DNA of 62,740 bases from Streptosporangium minutum (GCF_002149035.1 NZ_NGFP01000018.1:1-62740); one strand, 5' to 3'; shown: positions 42,014 through 51,112, numbered from the stretch's first letter. The notes: a model not told the origin generated them from the sequence alone. A program made the numbers and translations.

Positions 42014-42864
42014 GCGCCGTGGCGGCACCGGTCGCAGGAAGCAGGATCGCGCCCCGCCGGGTGCCGGGCCTGATCTCCCTGGTCGTGCTGGTGGTCATCG
42101 CGCTGGTGACGCTGCTCGGCCCATGGCTGGCGCCCTACGACCCCGGCGCCCAGAACGCCGCACTCGGCGCCGTGGGACCGGGCGCCGACCATCTGCTCGG
42201 CACCGACAACCTCGGCCGCGACGTGTTCTCACGGCTGCTGGCCGGGGCGCGCACCGCACTGATCGGCCCGATCTTCATCGCTGCCGGGACCACCGCGCTG
42301 GGCACCACGCTGGGCCTGCTCGCCGGGTTCCGGCGGGGCTGGCTGGACGCGATCATGATGCGGCTGACCGACCTGATGTTCGCGCTGCCAGGGCTGCTCA
42401 TCCTCATCGTGGTGGTCGGGATCGCGGGCGGGTCGTACGTCACGGCGGTGGTCGCACTCATCGTGCTCGGTGCCCCCGTCGACATCAGGGTGATCCGCAG
42501 CCTCGCGCTCAGCCAGCGGGAACTGGCCTACGTCGACGCCGCGCGCACGATGGGGCTGTCCGACCGGCGGATCATGTTCCGCCACGTGCTGCCCAACCTG
42601 GCGCCAACCGTGACCTCCAACCTGCTGCTCAGCTTCGTCTTCGCGCTGATCGCCCTGTCAGGCCTGTCCTTCCTGGGGATCGGGCTGCCGGCCGGCACCC
42701 CGGACTGGGGGCTGATGATCCAGGAGAACCGGACGATCCTCGACCTCAACCCATGGGCCGCGGTGGCGCCCGTCCTGCTCATCACGATCACGGCGGTGGC
42801 GGCCACGATCCTGGGCGACAAGGTCTTCGAGCGCCTCAGCGCCGGGAAGGAACTCACCGCATGA
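42010..42864 (+). CDS. Peptide ABC transporter permease (DppC type)
   Basis: A 284-residue permease. After the N-terminal helix (~18-38) comes the DppC-type HLLGTDNLGRDVFSRLLAGAR, then five helices. The EAA loop contains YVDAARTMGLSDRRIMFRHVLPN. GTG 42010 overlaps the dppB-like stop (GTGA), and its own stop overlaps the ATPase start (ATGA), so all transporter genes are tightly coupled. Confidence 0.94.
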   Translation: MSAVAAPVAGSRIAPRRVPGLISLVVLVVIALVTLLGPWLAPYDPGAQNAALGAVGPGADHLLGTDNLGRDVFSRLLAGARTALIGPIFIAAGTTALGTTLGLLAGFRRGWLDAIMMRLTDLMFALPGLLILIVVVGIAGGSYVTAVVALIVLGAPVDIRVIRSLALSQRELAYVDAARTMGLSDRRIMFRHVLPNLAPTVTSNLLLSFVFALIALSGLSFLGIGLPAGTPDWGLMIQENRTILDLNPWAAVAPVLLITITAVAATILGDKVFERLSAGKELTA

Positions 42865-44627
42865 GAGACGAGCTGCTCAGGGTCAGCGGGCTCACCGTCA
42901 GCCTCGCGGGCCGCCGGATCGTCGACGACGTCGACCTGGTGGTCGGCTCCGGCGAGACCGTGGGCCTGGTCGGCGAGTCAGGCAGCGGGAAGTCGCTGAC
43001 CGCGCGGGCGGTCGCCGGTCTCCTGCCGCCGACGCTGACCGCAGGCGGTTCTGTACGGTTCTCCGGGACCGAGCTGATCGGCGCTTCGGAACGGGTGCTC
43101 CGCAAGTTCCGCGGCCGGCGGGTAGGGCTGCTCATGCAGGACCCGTTCGCGATGCTCAACCCGCTGTTGACCGCCGGCGCCCACATCGCGGAGTCGCTGC
43201 CGCGCGGAACCAGGCGCGACAGGCAGGAGGTCGTCCGCCGCCTCGCCGAGGTCGGCATCACCAACCCCGATGTGGCGTACCGTTACCCCTTCCAGCTTTC
43301 CGGCGGCATGCGGCAGCGGGTTGCCATCGCCGCCGCCCTCGCAGGTGACCCGGAGCTGCTCATCGCCGACGAGCCCACCACGGCGCTCGACGCGACCATC
43401 CAGCATGAGATCATGCAGCTCCTGGCCCGCATCCAGGAGTCCCGTGGCATGGCGGTGCTCCTGATCACCCATGACCTGCGGGTGGCCTTCCAGCTCTGCG
43501 ACCGGGTGCAGGTCATGTACGCCGGTCGAGTCCTCGAATCAGGGGCGAGCAAGGCTCTGGCCACCGGTCCCGGGCATCCCTACACCCTCGGCCTGATCAG
43601 CGCCCTGCCGGCCGTGGAACGCACTGCCGTCCGGCTGGAGGGCATTCCGGGCTCGGTCCCCAGGGCCGCGGACGTCGCCTGCCAGTGCGCCTTCGCCGAC
43701 CGGTGCGGTCAACGGCAGGACGACTGCCTCACTGAGCGGCCGCCGCTGCGGCTGCTGGACTCCGGCCGGCTGACGGCCTGCCGATACGACGTGGCCCCTG
43801 CCGCGTCAGTCGCCGCGCCGCCGAGTGTGCCCTCCGCGAGGAAGTCCTCCGCGAACGGCCCGCTGCTGCTGGTCGAAGGCCTGCGTAAAAAGTACGGCCA
43901 GGCCGTCGCGCTGGATGGCGTGGATCTGCGGATCGAACCGGGAGAGCGCCTCGGGCTGGTCGGCGAGTCGGGCTCGGGCAAGACAACGCTGGCCCGCTGC
44001 CTGCTCGGCCTGGTCGACCCCAGCGGCGGCAGCATCCAGCTCGGCGGCATGGACACCACGCGGCTGCGGCACCTGCCCGCCGCGCGGCAGCGTGAGATAC
44101 GGCCCCTGGTGCAGTGCGTCTTTCAGGACCCGTCCACCTCCCTCAACCCGGCCATGACGGTCGGTGCGACCCTGGCCGAGGCAGCCGCCCTGGCTGCGGA
44201 GCAGGACCGGCGCCCGGTCGGCGAGGTGCTGGAGCTGGTCGGCCTGCCGAGCGGTTACGCCAAGCTGCGGCCGCATCGGCTGTCGGGCGGGGAGAAGCAG
44301 CGGGTGGCCATCGCCCGAGCTCTCGCGGTTCGCCCGGCGCTGCTGATCTGCGACGAGCCGACCGCCTCGCTGGACGTGTCGGTGCAGGCCCACATCCTTG
44401 AGCTGTTGCGTACCGTCAACTCAGAGCTGGGGACGGCGCTGCTGTTCGTTACACACGACCTGGCCGTTGTCCGGCAGGTCACCGACCGCATCGTGGTACT
44501 GCTGCACGGCAAAGTGATCGAGACCGGTGTCACCGCGTCCGTTCTGGACTCACCCGGCCATGATTACACCCGCCGGCTCGTCGCCTCGGTGCCGACATTC
44601 ACGGGAAGTGACGCATGCACGATCTGA
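42861..44627 (+). CDS. Fused peptide ABC transporter ATPase (DppD-DppF)
   Basis: A 588-residue protein carrying both ATPase domains in one chain. Domain 1 (~1-260) has GESGSGKSL, LSGGMRQRV and LIADEPTTALD. A DppD-type oligopeptide C-terminal extension with four Cys (CQCAFADRCGQRQDDC) follows, known in this family to bind an Fe-S cluster or metal. A linker of about 25 residues leads to domain 2 (~330-588) with GESGSGKTT, LSGGEKQRV and LICDEPTASLD. Fusion removes the need for separate dppD and dppF. The stop lies 13 nt inside the deacylase gene. Confidence 0.95.
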   Translation: MRDELLRVSGLTVSLAGRRIVDDVDLVVGSGETVGLVGESGSGKSLTARAVAGLLPPTLTAGGSVRFSGTELIGASERVLRKFRGRRVGLLMQDPFAMLNPLLTAGAHIAESLPRGTRRDRQEVVRRLAEVGITNPDVAYRYPFQLSGGMRQRVAIAAALAGDPELLIADEPTTALDATIQHEIMQLLARIQESRGMAVLLITHDLRVAFQLCDRVQVMYAGRVLESGASKALATGPGHPYTLGLISALPAVERTAVRLEGIPGSVPRAADVACQCAFADRCGQRQDDCLTERPPLRLLDSGRLTACRYDVAPAASVAAPPSVPSARKSSANGPLLLVEGLRKKYGQAVALDGVDLRIEPGERLGLVGESGSGKTTLARCLLGLVDPSGGSIQLGGMDTTRLRHLPAARQREIRPLVQCVFQDPSTSLNPAMTVGATLAEAAALAAEQDRRPVGEVLELVGLPSGYAKLRPHRLSGGEKQRVAIARALAVRPALLICDEPTASLDVSVQAHILELLRTVNSELGTALLFVTHDLAVVRQVTDRIVVLLHGKVIETGVTASVLDSPGHDYTRRLVASVPTFTGSDACTI

Positions 44628-46162
44628 TCCTGACCGGCGGCCAGGTCCACGACGGATTCGCAAACCCGCCCATCACCGCCGACGTCGCCGTCTCGGCAGG
44701 CCGGGTGACCGCCGTCGGCACCGGGCTCGGGCCGGCCAGGCGAACGGTCGACGTGGACGGGCTGGTCGTAGCGCCCGGTTTCGTGGATCCGCACAGCCAC
44801 TCGGACAGCGTGCCGTTCCTGCCGGACGCCCAGCCGTTCAAGCTGTTCCAGGGAGTGACCACGGAGATCGTCGGCAACTGCGGCTTCTCCATGGGGCCTG
44901 CCGACCCGGCCACGGCGGGGCTGGCCCCGGTCAGCCTCGGGGAGCAGACGTTCGCGACGTTCGCCGAGTACCTGGATGCCGCTGAGGCGGCAGGGCCGAG
45001 CAACCACCTCGCCGCGATGGTCGGGCACAACACGGTGCGGCTGATGGTCGCGGGCATGGATCGGGAGCTGCCACCCGGCGGGCTGGACACGATGTGCGCG
45101 CATGTGGAAGAGGCGTTCAGGGCGGGAGCCTGCGGGTTCTCCAGCGGGCTGGAGTACGTGCCCGGCGCCTACGGCGACAGGGCGGAGCTGGTCGCCCTCG
45201 CGCTGGTCGCCCACCGGTACGGCGGGGTCTACGCCACCCACAGCCGCAGCGAGAGCGAGGGTCTCGCCGACGCGCTCGACGAGGCGATCGAGGTGGCCAG
45301 GTCCTCCGGCATCAGGTTGCAGGTGTCGCACTGCAAGGCGTCCGGGCGTGCCGTACACGGGTCAGCAAAGATGATCCTGGACAAGCTGGCCCAGGCCAGG
45401 CGCCAAGGCGTGGACGTCCGCGGCGACCAGTACCCCTATCAGGCGTTCGCCACCGGCCTGGCCGCGATGCTGCCTCCCGAGGCCTGTGAGGGCGGGATCG
45501 GCGCGATGCGGGCCAGGCTGGCCGACCCCGCCACCAGGGCCGCGCTGCTGGCCACGGCCGAGGGGCCGTCAGGGGCCGGCGTCGGGCTGTGGCGCGAGCT
45601 CCACCCCGAGGACCTGCAGATCCTGGAGCACACTGACCCGGCGGTGGCCGGCCGGACCCTGGCGCAGGTGCTGAACGGGCGCGAGCCCTGGGACGCGCTG
45701 TGCGACCTGCTGATCGCCGACCCCCACGCGGCCACCGTGTGCCACACCATGCACGAGGACGACGTACTCGCGATCATGGCGGACCCGCTGGTGGCGATCG
45801 GGTCGGACAGCGGCCTGCCGTTCGGGCCGAACCACCCGCGCACCTTCGGCACCTTCCCCCGGTTCCTCGGCGACTACGTCCGCGGCCAGAGCGTGGTGGG
45901 GCTGGCCGAGGCCGTCCGCAAGGTCACCTCCGCCACCGCCACCCAGTTCGGCCTGACCGACCGGGGCTGGCTCGGGCCGGGGGCCGCAGCCGACCTGGTG
46001 GTCTTCGACGCGGCCGCGATCGGCCACGCCGGTACCTACGAGCGGCCGGACATCCGTCCGACCGGGATCGTGCACGTCCTCCTTGAGGGCGAGCCCGTGA
46101 TCGTCGACGGCGAGTTCAGCGGGGTACGGCGCGGCCGGATGCTCCGGCCAGGGCGCCGATGA
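44615..46162 (+). CDS. N-acyl-D-amino-acid deacylase
   Basis: A 515-residue amidohydrolase-superfamily enzyme that removes the acyl group from N-acyl-D-amino acids. VDPHSHSD supplies metal ligands His60 and His62. VGNCGFSM carries the Cys used as a metal ligand in D-aminoacylases. YATHSRSE and the late IGSDSGLPFGP (catalytic Asp) are also family marks. The start lies 13 nt inside the ATPase gene, and the stop overlaps the regulator gene (ATGA). Its place behind a peptide importer argues that imported D-configured substrates are hydrolysed in the cytosol. Confidence 0.94.
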   Translation: MHDLILTGGQVHDGFANPPITADVAVSAGRVTAVGTGLGPARRTVDVDGLVVAPGFVDPHSHSDSVPFLPDAQPFKLFQGVTTEIVGNCGFSMGPADPATAGLAPVSLGEQTFATFAEYLDAAEAAGPSNHLAAMVGHNTVRLMVAGMDRELPPGGLDTMCAHVEEAFRAGACGFSSGLEYVPGAYGDRAELVALALVAHRYGGVYATHSRSESEGLADALDEAIEVARSSGIRLQVSHCKASGRAVHGSAKMILDKLAQARRQGVDVRGDQYPYQAFATGLAAMLPPEACEGGIGAMRARLADPATRAALLATAEGPSGAGVGLWRELHPEDLQILEHTDPAVAGRTLAQVLNGREPWDALCDLLIADPHAATVCHTMHEDDVLAIMADPLVAIGSDSGLPFGPNHPRTFGTFPRFLGDYVRGQSVVGLAEAVRKVTSATATQFGLTDRGWLGPGAAADLVVFDAAAIGHAGTYERPDIRPTGIVHVLLEGEPVIVDGEFSGVRRGRMLRPGRR

Positions 46163-47754
46163 GCATCCCGGCCGGCGTCACACTGGGTGTGCTCCTGGAC
46201 AGCCTGGGAGCCGACCTGGTGCGCCCGCTGACGTTGCCGTGTGGCAGGGACGTGCCGATCGGTTCGCCCAGCATCCACGACCCGGATCAGACAGGGGTGG
46301 GGCTGGTCGGCGGGGTGTTGCTGGTTCCCGGCAGGCCCACGGCCAAGCTGCTGGACTGGGCGGCCGAGCACCAGGTCGCGGCCGTGGTGCTGCGGGGAGA
46401 GGCGGCCGATCCGAAGCCGCTGGTGGCGGCGGCTGTGCGCGCCGGCGTGGCCCTGCTGCGCTGTTCCGAAGAGGTCGGCTGGGGACAGCTGTACACCCTG
46501 ATCAGCACCCTTCAGGCGATCACCGGCCCGGTCTCGGAGCCCGAGGGGCGGTACCCGACCGATCTGTTCGCGCTGGCCAACGACATCGCCGTGCGTGCCG
46601 GTGGAGCGGTGGCCATCGAGGACCTGTCGATGCGGGTGCTCGCCTACTCCACCATCCCCTGGCAGGAGGTGGATGACATGCGGCGCGCCGGGATTCTCGG
46701 CCGCCGGGTGCCTGATCATCCCGCGCACGCGGAGGAGTACACCATCGTGCTCCGTTCGGAGACCGCGGTCTGGAGCTACGAGCCGCGTGAGTACCGGCCG
46801 AGGCTGGCCATCGCGGTGCGCGACCGCGGTGAGGCGCTCGGCAGCATCTGGGTGCTGCTGGGAGACCAGCCGCTCGCCCCCGACGCCGAGAAGGTGCTGG
46901 CCGAGGGCGCCCGCCTGGCCGCGCCGCATCTGGCCCGCTTCAGTCTGGCGACAAACAACGAGCGGCGGCTGCGGGCGGAACGGCTGAGCCGGCTGCTCAA
47001 GGGCGTGGGCTCCACCAAGGAACTGGCCGACTCCCTCGGCCTGGTGGCCGACGCCCCCGCGACCGTGGTGGTGGCCGGCAGGGCGGGCGACCCGCCCGCC
47101 GACCGGCCGCGCGGGATGTCGGCCGAGTCGGCCGCCGCGTACGTCGGCGACCTGCTGCGGGCAGGGCTGGCGGCCTACCGGCTACGGGCGGCAGCGGGTT
47201 CGCAGGACGCGCACGCGGTGGCTGTGGTCGGCGCCGCGGGGGACGCCCCGGTACTGGAGTCGATCATCGCGACTGTCCTGGCCCATGCCGGAGACCAGTT
47301 CGGTGGCGAGTGGCGTGCCGGGTTCAGCCGGCTCCTGCACGACCTGTCCGATGCGCCCGCCGGGCTGAACCAGGCGCGACAGGCCCTCGACGTGGTTTGC
47401 GGCCCCTTCGGGAAGGGGCTCATCGGCCGGCACGAGACGGTGGCCGCGCCCCTGTTCCTCCTCGATGTGTTCCGTGCCATGCGGTTCCTGCCGGCGCTGG
47501 AGGCGGAGCCGCTGTCGGCGGTGCTCGACCACGATGCCAGACACGGCACCGACTACGTCAGAACGCTGCGCTGCTGGATAGCCGCCAACTACGACGTCCC
47601 GCGCGCCGCCGAAGCGCTGGTACTGCACTCCAACACCCTTCGCCACCGGCTGCGGCGGCTGACGGAGGTGATCGACCTCAGCGACCCCGACCTGCGACTG
47701 GCGCTCGCCCTGCAACTGCGGCTTCAGGAGATCAGCACAAAGTCGGCCGAGTGA
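46159..47754 (+). CDS. PucR family transcriptional regulator
   Basis: A 531-residue regulator. The N-terminal PucR-type domain (~1-120) is followed by a GAF-like/GGDEF-like central region (~130-440). The C-terminal PucR helix-turn-helix is at ~470-525, recognised by NYDVPRAAEALVLHSNTLRHRLRRL. PucR regulators control purine or amino-acid-derived catabolism and sense pathway metabolites. Translational coupling to the deacylase gene makes the whole hydrolase-transporter operon the likely target, possibly with D-amino acids or acyl derivatives as effector (inference). Confidence 0.9.
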   Translation: MSIPAGVTLGVLLDSLGADLVRPLTLPCGRDVPIGSPSIHDPDQTGVGLVGGVLLVPGRPTAKLLDWAAEHQVAAVVLRGEAADPKPLVAAAVRAGVALLRCSEEVGWGQLYTLISTLQAITGPVSEPEGRYPTDLFALANDIAVRAGGAVAIEDLSMRVLAYSTIPWQEVDDMRRAGILGRRVPDHPAHAEEYTIVLRSETAVWSYEPREYRPRLAIAVRDRGEALGSIWVLLGDQPLAPDAEKVLAEGARLAAPHLARFSLATNNERRLRAERLSRLLKGVGSTKELADSLGLVADAPATVVVAGRAGDPPADRPRGMSAESAAAYVGDLLRAGLAAYRLRAAAGSQDAHAVAVVGAAGDAPVLESIIATVLAHAGDQFGGEWRAGFSRLLHDLSDAPAGLNQARQALDVVCGPFGKGLIGRHETVAAPLFLLDVFRAMRFLPALEAEPLSAVLDHDARHGTDYVRTLRCWIAANYDVPRAAEALVLHSNTLRHRLRRLTEVIDLSDPDLRLALALQLRLQEISTKSAE

Positions 47755-47774
47755 CTTTGGGGCACGGCCAACGG

Positions 47775-47797
47775 GGAACGGGCTCTGCGACCGTTCC
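47775..47797. terminator. Hairpin between pucR-like and nitronate monooxygenase genes
   Basis: GGAACGG and CCGTTCC arms (7 bp, perfect) around a 9-nt loop, 21 nt after the regulator stop, in a convergent gap. Confidence 0.55.
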
Positions 47798-47868
47798 GGG
47801 CCGGCCGCTCCCATGGCTCAGCTTCCTGACATCGCGGCTTGGTTTTCCGACAAAAGGCGAACCCCGGC

Positions 47869-48981
47869 CTACTCCTCAGTAAGGCGCCCCAGGCGTTCGG
47901 TGGCCTCGATGTACTGCTCGACCATCGTGAAGACGACGTCCTTGGCCGGCCTCACCTGGTTCATGGTCCCGATGATCTGACCGGCCGGGAAGGTGGCCAG
48001 TTCGGCGGCGTCGGACCGGCCGATCCTCCGCAGCGCGTCGGAGACCAGCATGAACTGCAGCGGCATCGGAAGCGTGCCGGGCGAGTCCGCGGCCTCCCAG
48101 GCGTCGGTCCACTCGTTCTTGAGCAGCCGGGCCGGCTTGCCCGTCCACGAGCGCGAGCGCACGGTGTCGCGGGAGGTGGCCTCCAGGATCCGCCGCCTGG
48201 CCATCTCGGGGGTGTCGGCCTCCTCGACGGTCAGCCAGATGGACCCGGTCCACACGCCCTCGGCGCCGAGCGCCAGACCCGCCGCCATCTGGCGCCCGTC
48301 GCCGATGCCGCCGGCGGCCAGCACCGGCACGTCCACCGCGTCCACGACCTGCGGGATGAGCACCATCGTGGAGATCTCACCGGTGTGCCCGCCCGCCTCG
48401 GTGCCCTGGGCGACGACGATGTCCACGCCGACCTCGACCTGCTTGACCGCGTGCCGCGGGGTGGACGCCAGCGCCGCCACCTTCACCCCCCTGGCGTGGG
48501 CCAGCTCGACCACGTCGGCGGGCGGCGGGCCGAGGGCGTTGGCCAGCAGCGCGATCGGGTGCCTCAGCGCCACCTCGACCTGCGGCCGGGCGGTGGCGTC
48601 GGTCCAGCCGAGCAGGACCTTGCCGGCGTCGGAGCCGGACAGCTCCGCGACGCCGTGCGCGGCCAGCAGGTCGTCGACGAATTTGCGGTGGCCGTCGGGG
48701 ATCATCCCCTGGAGCCGTCCCACCAGGTCCTCGGCGGAGTCGACGCCCAGGTCGGCGCCCTCGTAGGAGGCGGGCATGACCACGTCGACACCGTACGGCC
48801 TGCCGTCGACGTGGTCGTCGATCCACTTGAGCTCCATCTCGAGCTCTTCCGGGGTGAAGTAGAGGGCGCCGAGGACGCCCATCCCGCCGGCGCGGCTGAC
48901 CGCGGCGACGACATCCCGGCAGTGGCTGAACGCGAAGATCGGGAGCTCGATCCCGAGCATGTCCGTGACACGTGTCCGCAT
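47869..48981 (-). CDS. Nitronate monooxygenase-family flavoprotein (Rv1533-like)
   Basis: A 370-residue FMN TIM-barrel protein of the NMO/2-nitropropane dioxygenase family. FSHCRDVVAAVSRAGGMGVLGA at the N-terminus, VAQGTEAGGHTGE near residue 175-190 and VLAAGGIGDGRQMAAGLALGA hold the flavin-binding loops and the His used as a base. The sequence resembles mycobacterial Rv1533 more than the steroid enzyme IpdC. ATG 48981 is 6 nt after a TACCGT -10, so the message is probably leaderless; an upstream GTG form is unlikely. Its substrate is unknown, though its promoter carries a KstR-like site. Confidence 0.88.
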   Translation of the reverse strand: MRTRVTDMLGIELPIFAFSHCRDVVAAVSRAGGMGVLGALYFTPEELEMELKWIDDHVDGRPYGVDVVMPASYEGADLGVDSAEDLVGRLQGMIPDGHRKFVDDLLAAHGVAELSGSDAGKVLLGWTDATARPQVEVALRHPIALLANALGPPPADVVELAHARGVKVAALASTPRHAVKQVEVGVDIVVAQGTEAGGHTGEISTMVLIPQVVDAVDVPVLAAGGIGDGRQMAAGLALGAEGVWTGSIWLTVEEADTPEMARRRILEATSRDTVRSRSWTGKPARLLKNEWTDAWEAADSPGTLPMPLQFMLVSDALRRIGRSDAAELATFPAGQIIGTMNQVRPAKDVVFTMVEQYIEATERLGRLTEE

Positions 48982-48987
48982 GCGCCC

Positions 48988-49034
48988 ACGGTACGGCCCG
49001 CACCCAGCAAACTGCAACGCGTTCTAATCTAGAA
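48988..49034 (-). promoter_or_regulatory. Promoter with KstR-like operator of the nitronate monooxygenase gene
   Basis: On the minus strand: -35 TTGCAG (49017-49012), 18-nt spacer, -10 TACCGT (48993-48988), 6 nt to ATG. TAGAACGCGTTGCA (49026-49013) matches TnnAACnnGTTnnA, the published KstR-type consensus as I recall it, and covers the -35. A TTCTA-ATC-TAGAA dyad (49022-49034) overlaps it. Confidence 0.6.
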
Positions 49035-49055
49035 TATTTCGTCGGTACTGACGGG

Positions 49056-49067
49056 TCCCTATAGGGA
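49056..49067. promoter_or_regulatory. Perfect palindrome TCCCTATAGGGA
   Basis: A 12-bp palindrome just beyond the 3' end of the DPPR synthase gene. AACGCGTT (49069-49076) follows directly and repeats the core of the KstR-like site. Role unknown. Confidence 0.35.
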
Positions 49068-49100
49068 GAACGCGTTTCAGCGAGGCATCCCGCAGGAAGG

Positions 49101-50180
49101 TCATGTCAGGTAGATCCCGATGACGAGCGGGACGAGGAGCAGCGCGACGAACACCTGCGTGGGCCGGTCGTGCAGGGCGAGTTCCTCGGGCTCCTCCCCC
49201 ACGCCCCGGTCCACCAGCAGGTTGTGCCGCAGGACGATGAGGACGAAGGGCACGATGCTGATCCCGTAGAACAGCCCGGCGCGTTCGTTGAGCGCCCACA
49301 GACAGTAGGTCACGATCATGGCGCCGGACGACATCGCGCGGACGCCTGCCAGGTAGCCGGGGGTGTAGGCGGCCAGGATGGCCCGCGCGGAGCCACCGCC
49401 GGAGGCGCGCAGCTCGGCCTCGCGCTTGCCCGCCACGAGCTGGAGCGAGCCGAGCGAGACCACCACGAGGAACCAGCTCGTCACCGGCACGTCCACGGCG
49501 ACCGCCCCGGCGAAGGCGCGGACCACGTGGCAGCCCGCGACCGCGACCAGGTCCACCACCGCCTGGTGCTTGAGCCAGTAGGTGTAGGAGAAGGTCAATG
49601 CCAGGTATCCGGCGACGACGGCCGGCAGCCGCCAGTCGCCGGACAGGGCGGCGAGCGCCGGGGCCAGCGCCACGAGTACGGCTCCGATGACCCGCGCGAG
49701 CCGTACCGGGACCAGACCCGCCGCGATCGGGCGGTGGCGCTTGCGCGGGTGACGGCGGTCGGCCGCGACGTCGGCGGCGTCGTTGAGCAGGTAGGTGCCG
49801 CTCGCGGCCACGCAGAACGCCGCGAAGGCGATCAGCGCGCCCAACGCCCCCTGGGCGGTCACCAGCACGCCGGCCGTCGTCGGGGCCGCGAAGACCAGGG
49901 CGTTCTTCAGCCACTGGCGCGGGCGGCAGGCCCGCAGGAGGGCCATGGGCGAGATCCCCCAGCCGGTGCGCACGGCCGCCGGCGCATCCGCCGGCGGCCG
50001 CGCGGCCACCGCTTCCCCGTTCACGGGATCGCGGCCCGCCGGAACCCGGCCGCCGGAGCCCGCCGCGTCCCGGCCCGCCAGAACCCGGCCGTCAGAGCCC
50101 ATCGTGTCCTGACCCGCCAGAACCCGGTCGTCGGAGCCCGCCGCGTCCCGGTCCGCCGGGCCCCGCTCACCGAAGCCCAC
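49101..50180 (-). CDS. Decaprenyl-phosphate phosphoribosyltransferase (UbiA family)
   Basis: A 359-residue membrane prenyltransferase-fold enzyme that transfers phosphoribose from PRPP to polyprenyl phosphate, the first committed step to the arabinose donor. The UbiA motif NDAADVAADRRHPRKRHRP near residue 130-150 matches DPPR synthases (Rv3806c, UbiA). About nine helices follow. The first ~70 residues are hydrophilic and include three 13-residue repeats encoded by a 39-nt minisatellite; a shorter start, such as the Met before LLRACRPRQWLKN, would remove them. It lies 14 nt after a DUF3068 gene, in an envelope-polysaccharide locus with aftD. Confidence 0.9.
   Translation of the reverse strand: MGFGERGPADRDAAGSDDRVLAGQDTMGSDGRVLAGRDAAGSGGRVPAGRDPVNGEAVAARPPADAPAAVRTGWGISPMALLRACRPRQWLKNALVFAAPTTAGVLVTAQGALGALIAFAAFCVAASGTYLLNDAADVAADRRHPRKRHRPIAAGLVPVRLARVIGAVLVALAPALAALSGDWRLPAVVAGYLALTFSYTYWLKHQAVVDLVAVAGCHVVRAFAGAVAVDVPVTSWFLVVVSLGSLQLVAGKREAELRASGGGSARAILAAYTPGYLAGVRAMSSGAMIVTYCLWALNERAGLFYGISIVPFVLIVLRHNLLVDRGVGEEPEELALHDRPTQVFVALLLVPLVIGIYLT
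50035..50151 (-). repeat. Three 39-nt tandem repeats in the DPPR synthase 5' region
   Basis: Units at 50035-50073, 50074-50112 and 50113-50151, plus a partial fourth, encode DAAGSGGRVPAGR-like peptides. The 39-nt period preserves the reading frame. Confidence 0.8.
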
Positions 50181-50194
50181 CGGCTCGCGGCTCG

Positions 50195-51112
50195 TCAGGC
50201 CCTGGCGGTGCGACGGATCGCGACGAACCCGCCGACCAGCAGGACGAGACCCACCAGGAGCAGGATCACCGGGATCGTCACCTTGATCAGAGTGATCTGG
50301 CTCTTGCTCTCGGTGGCGTTCTGCACCAGGTCGTCGACCGTCTCGGGGGTCATCTTGGCCGTCGCCGCGAAGGCGGTGATGCTGTGGGCGCCGTCCTGGG
50401 TCTTGAGGATGTCGTGCCGCTGCTGCTCCTGCTTGACCGGGGAGCCGGTCGTGGGCTCGATCCAGAACGTGTTCTTGCCTTCGTAGAACCGGTCAACCTG
50501 GACGTCACCCGTCGTCTCCGACACTCCCATGATCGAAGCGGGGACGGTACGGGTCTCGGTCTTCGTCGACGGGGCCACCTGCTCGAACTTGTAGGCCGGC
50601 AGCCCGTTGACGTTCTCCTCGCCGACGAACTTGGCGTCGAAGGCCATGCCGGCGGTGGAGTTGAAGACCTTGTAGGTCTTCTTCTCGACGTCGAAGGGGA
50701 ACTTGTAGATCTGGCCCTCAAGCTTGCTGGGCTTCTTGTCGACGTTCACCGCGCAGCAGTTGACGCCCTCGCCGGTGAACTTGTTGAAGGCGCTGCGCCG
50801 CTCGCCGAACGAGACGTCCGGGTTTCCGTTGGTCACGTCGTTCACCGCGGTGAACTCGTCCCATACGACCCTGTCGCCCTGGGCCTGGGACACATCTCCC
50901 CGCGTGGTCACCGTGATGCCGAGGTCACCGGTCAGCACCTTGAGAGCCTTGGGGTAGAAATACTGGGCCCCCTGGGCCTCCAGCTTGCTGACACCGTACT
51001 GCGCGGCCGGAGCCGCGATCAGGCTGCCTCCGACCTGGAAGCGCACAAGCGGTGCCAGCACGATGAGGAACGCCCCGACGGCTACGAGGACTACTCCGAT
51101 GATCCGGGTCAT
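50195..51112 (-). CDS. DUF3068 (Rv0227c-like) membrane protein
   Basis: A 305-residue protein with one N-terminal helix (~5-27), a large extracytoplasmic beta-rich domain and one C-terminal helix (~275-297), the DUF3068 pattern. The domain carries the RRSAFNKFTGEGVNCCAVNVD segment with a vicinal Cys pair, shared with the second DUF3068 protein of the locus. Mycobacterial Rv0227c belongs here; some relatives are named porin PorA-like, which I consider unproven. It is transcribed ahead of the DPPR synthase and divergent from the acyltransferase gene. Confidence 0.85.
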   Translation of the reverse strand: MTRIIGVVLVAVGAFLIVLAPLVRFQVGGSLIAAPAAQYGVSKLEAQGAQYFYPKALKVLTGDLGITVTTRGDVSQAQGDRVVWDEFTAVNDVTNGNPDVSFGERRSAFNKFTGEGVNCCAVNVDKKPSKLEGQIYKFPFDVEKKTYKVFNSTAGMAFDAKFVGEENVNGLPAYKFEQVAPSTKTETRTVPASIMGVSETTGDVQVDRFYEGKNTFWIEPTTGSPVKQEQQRHDILKTQDGAHSITAFAATAKMTPETVDDLVQNATESKSQITLIKVTIPVILLLVGLVLLVGGFVAIRRTARA

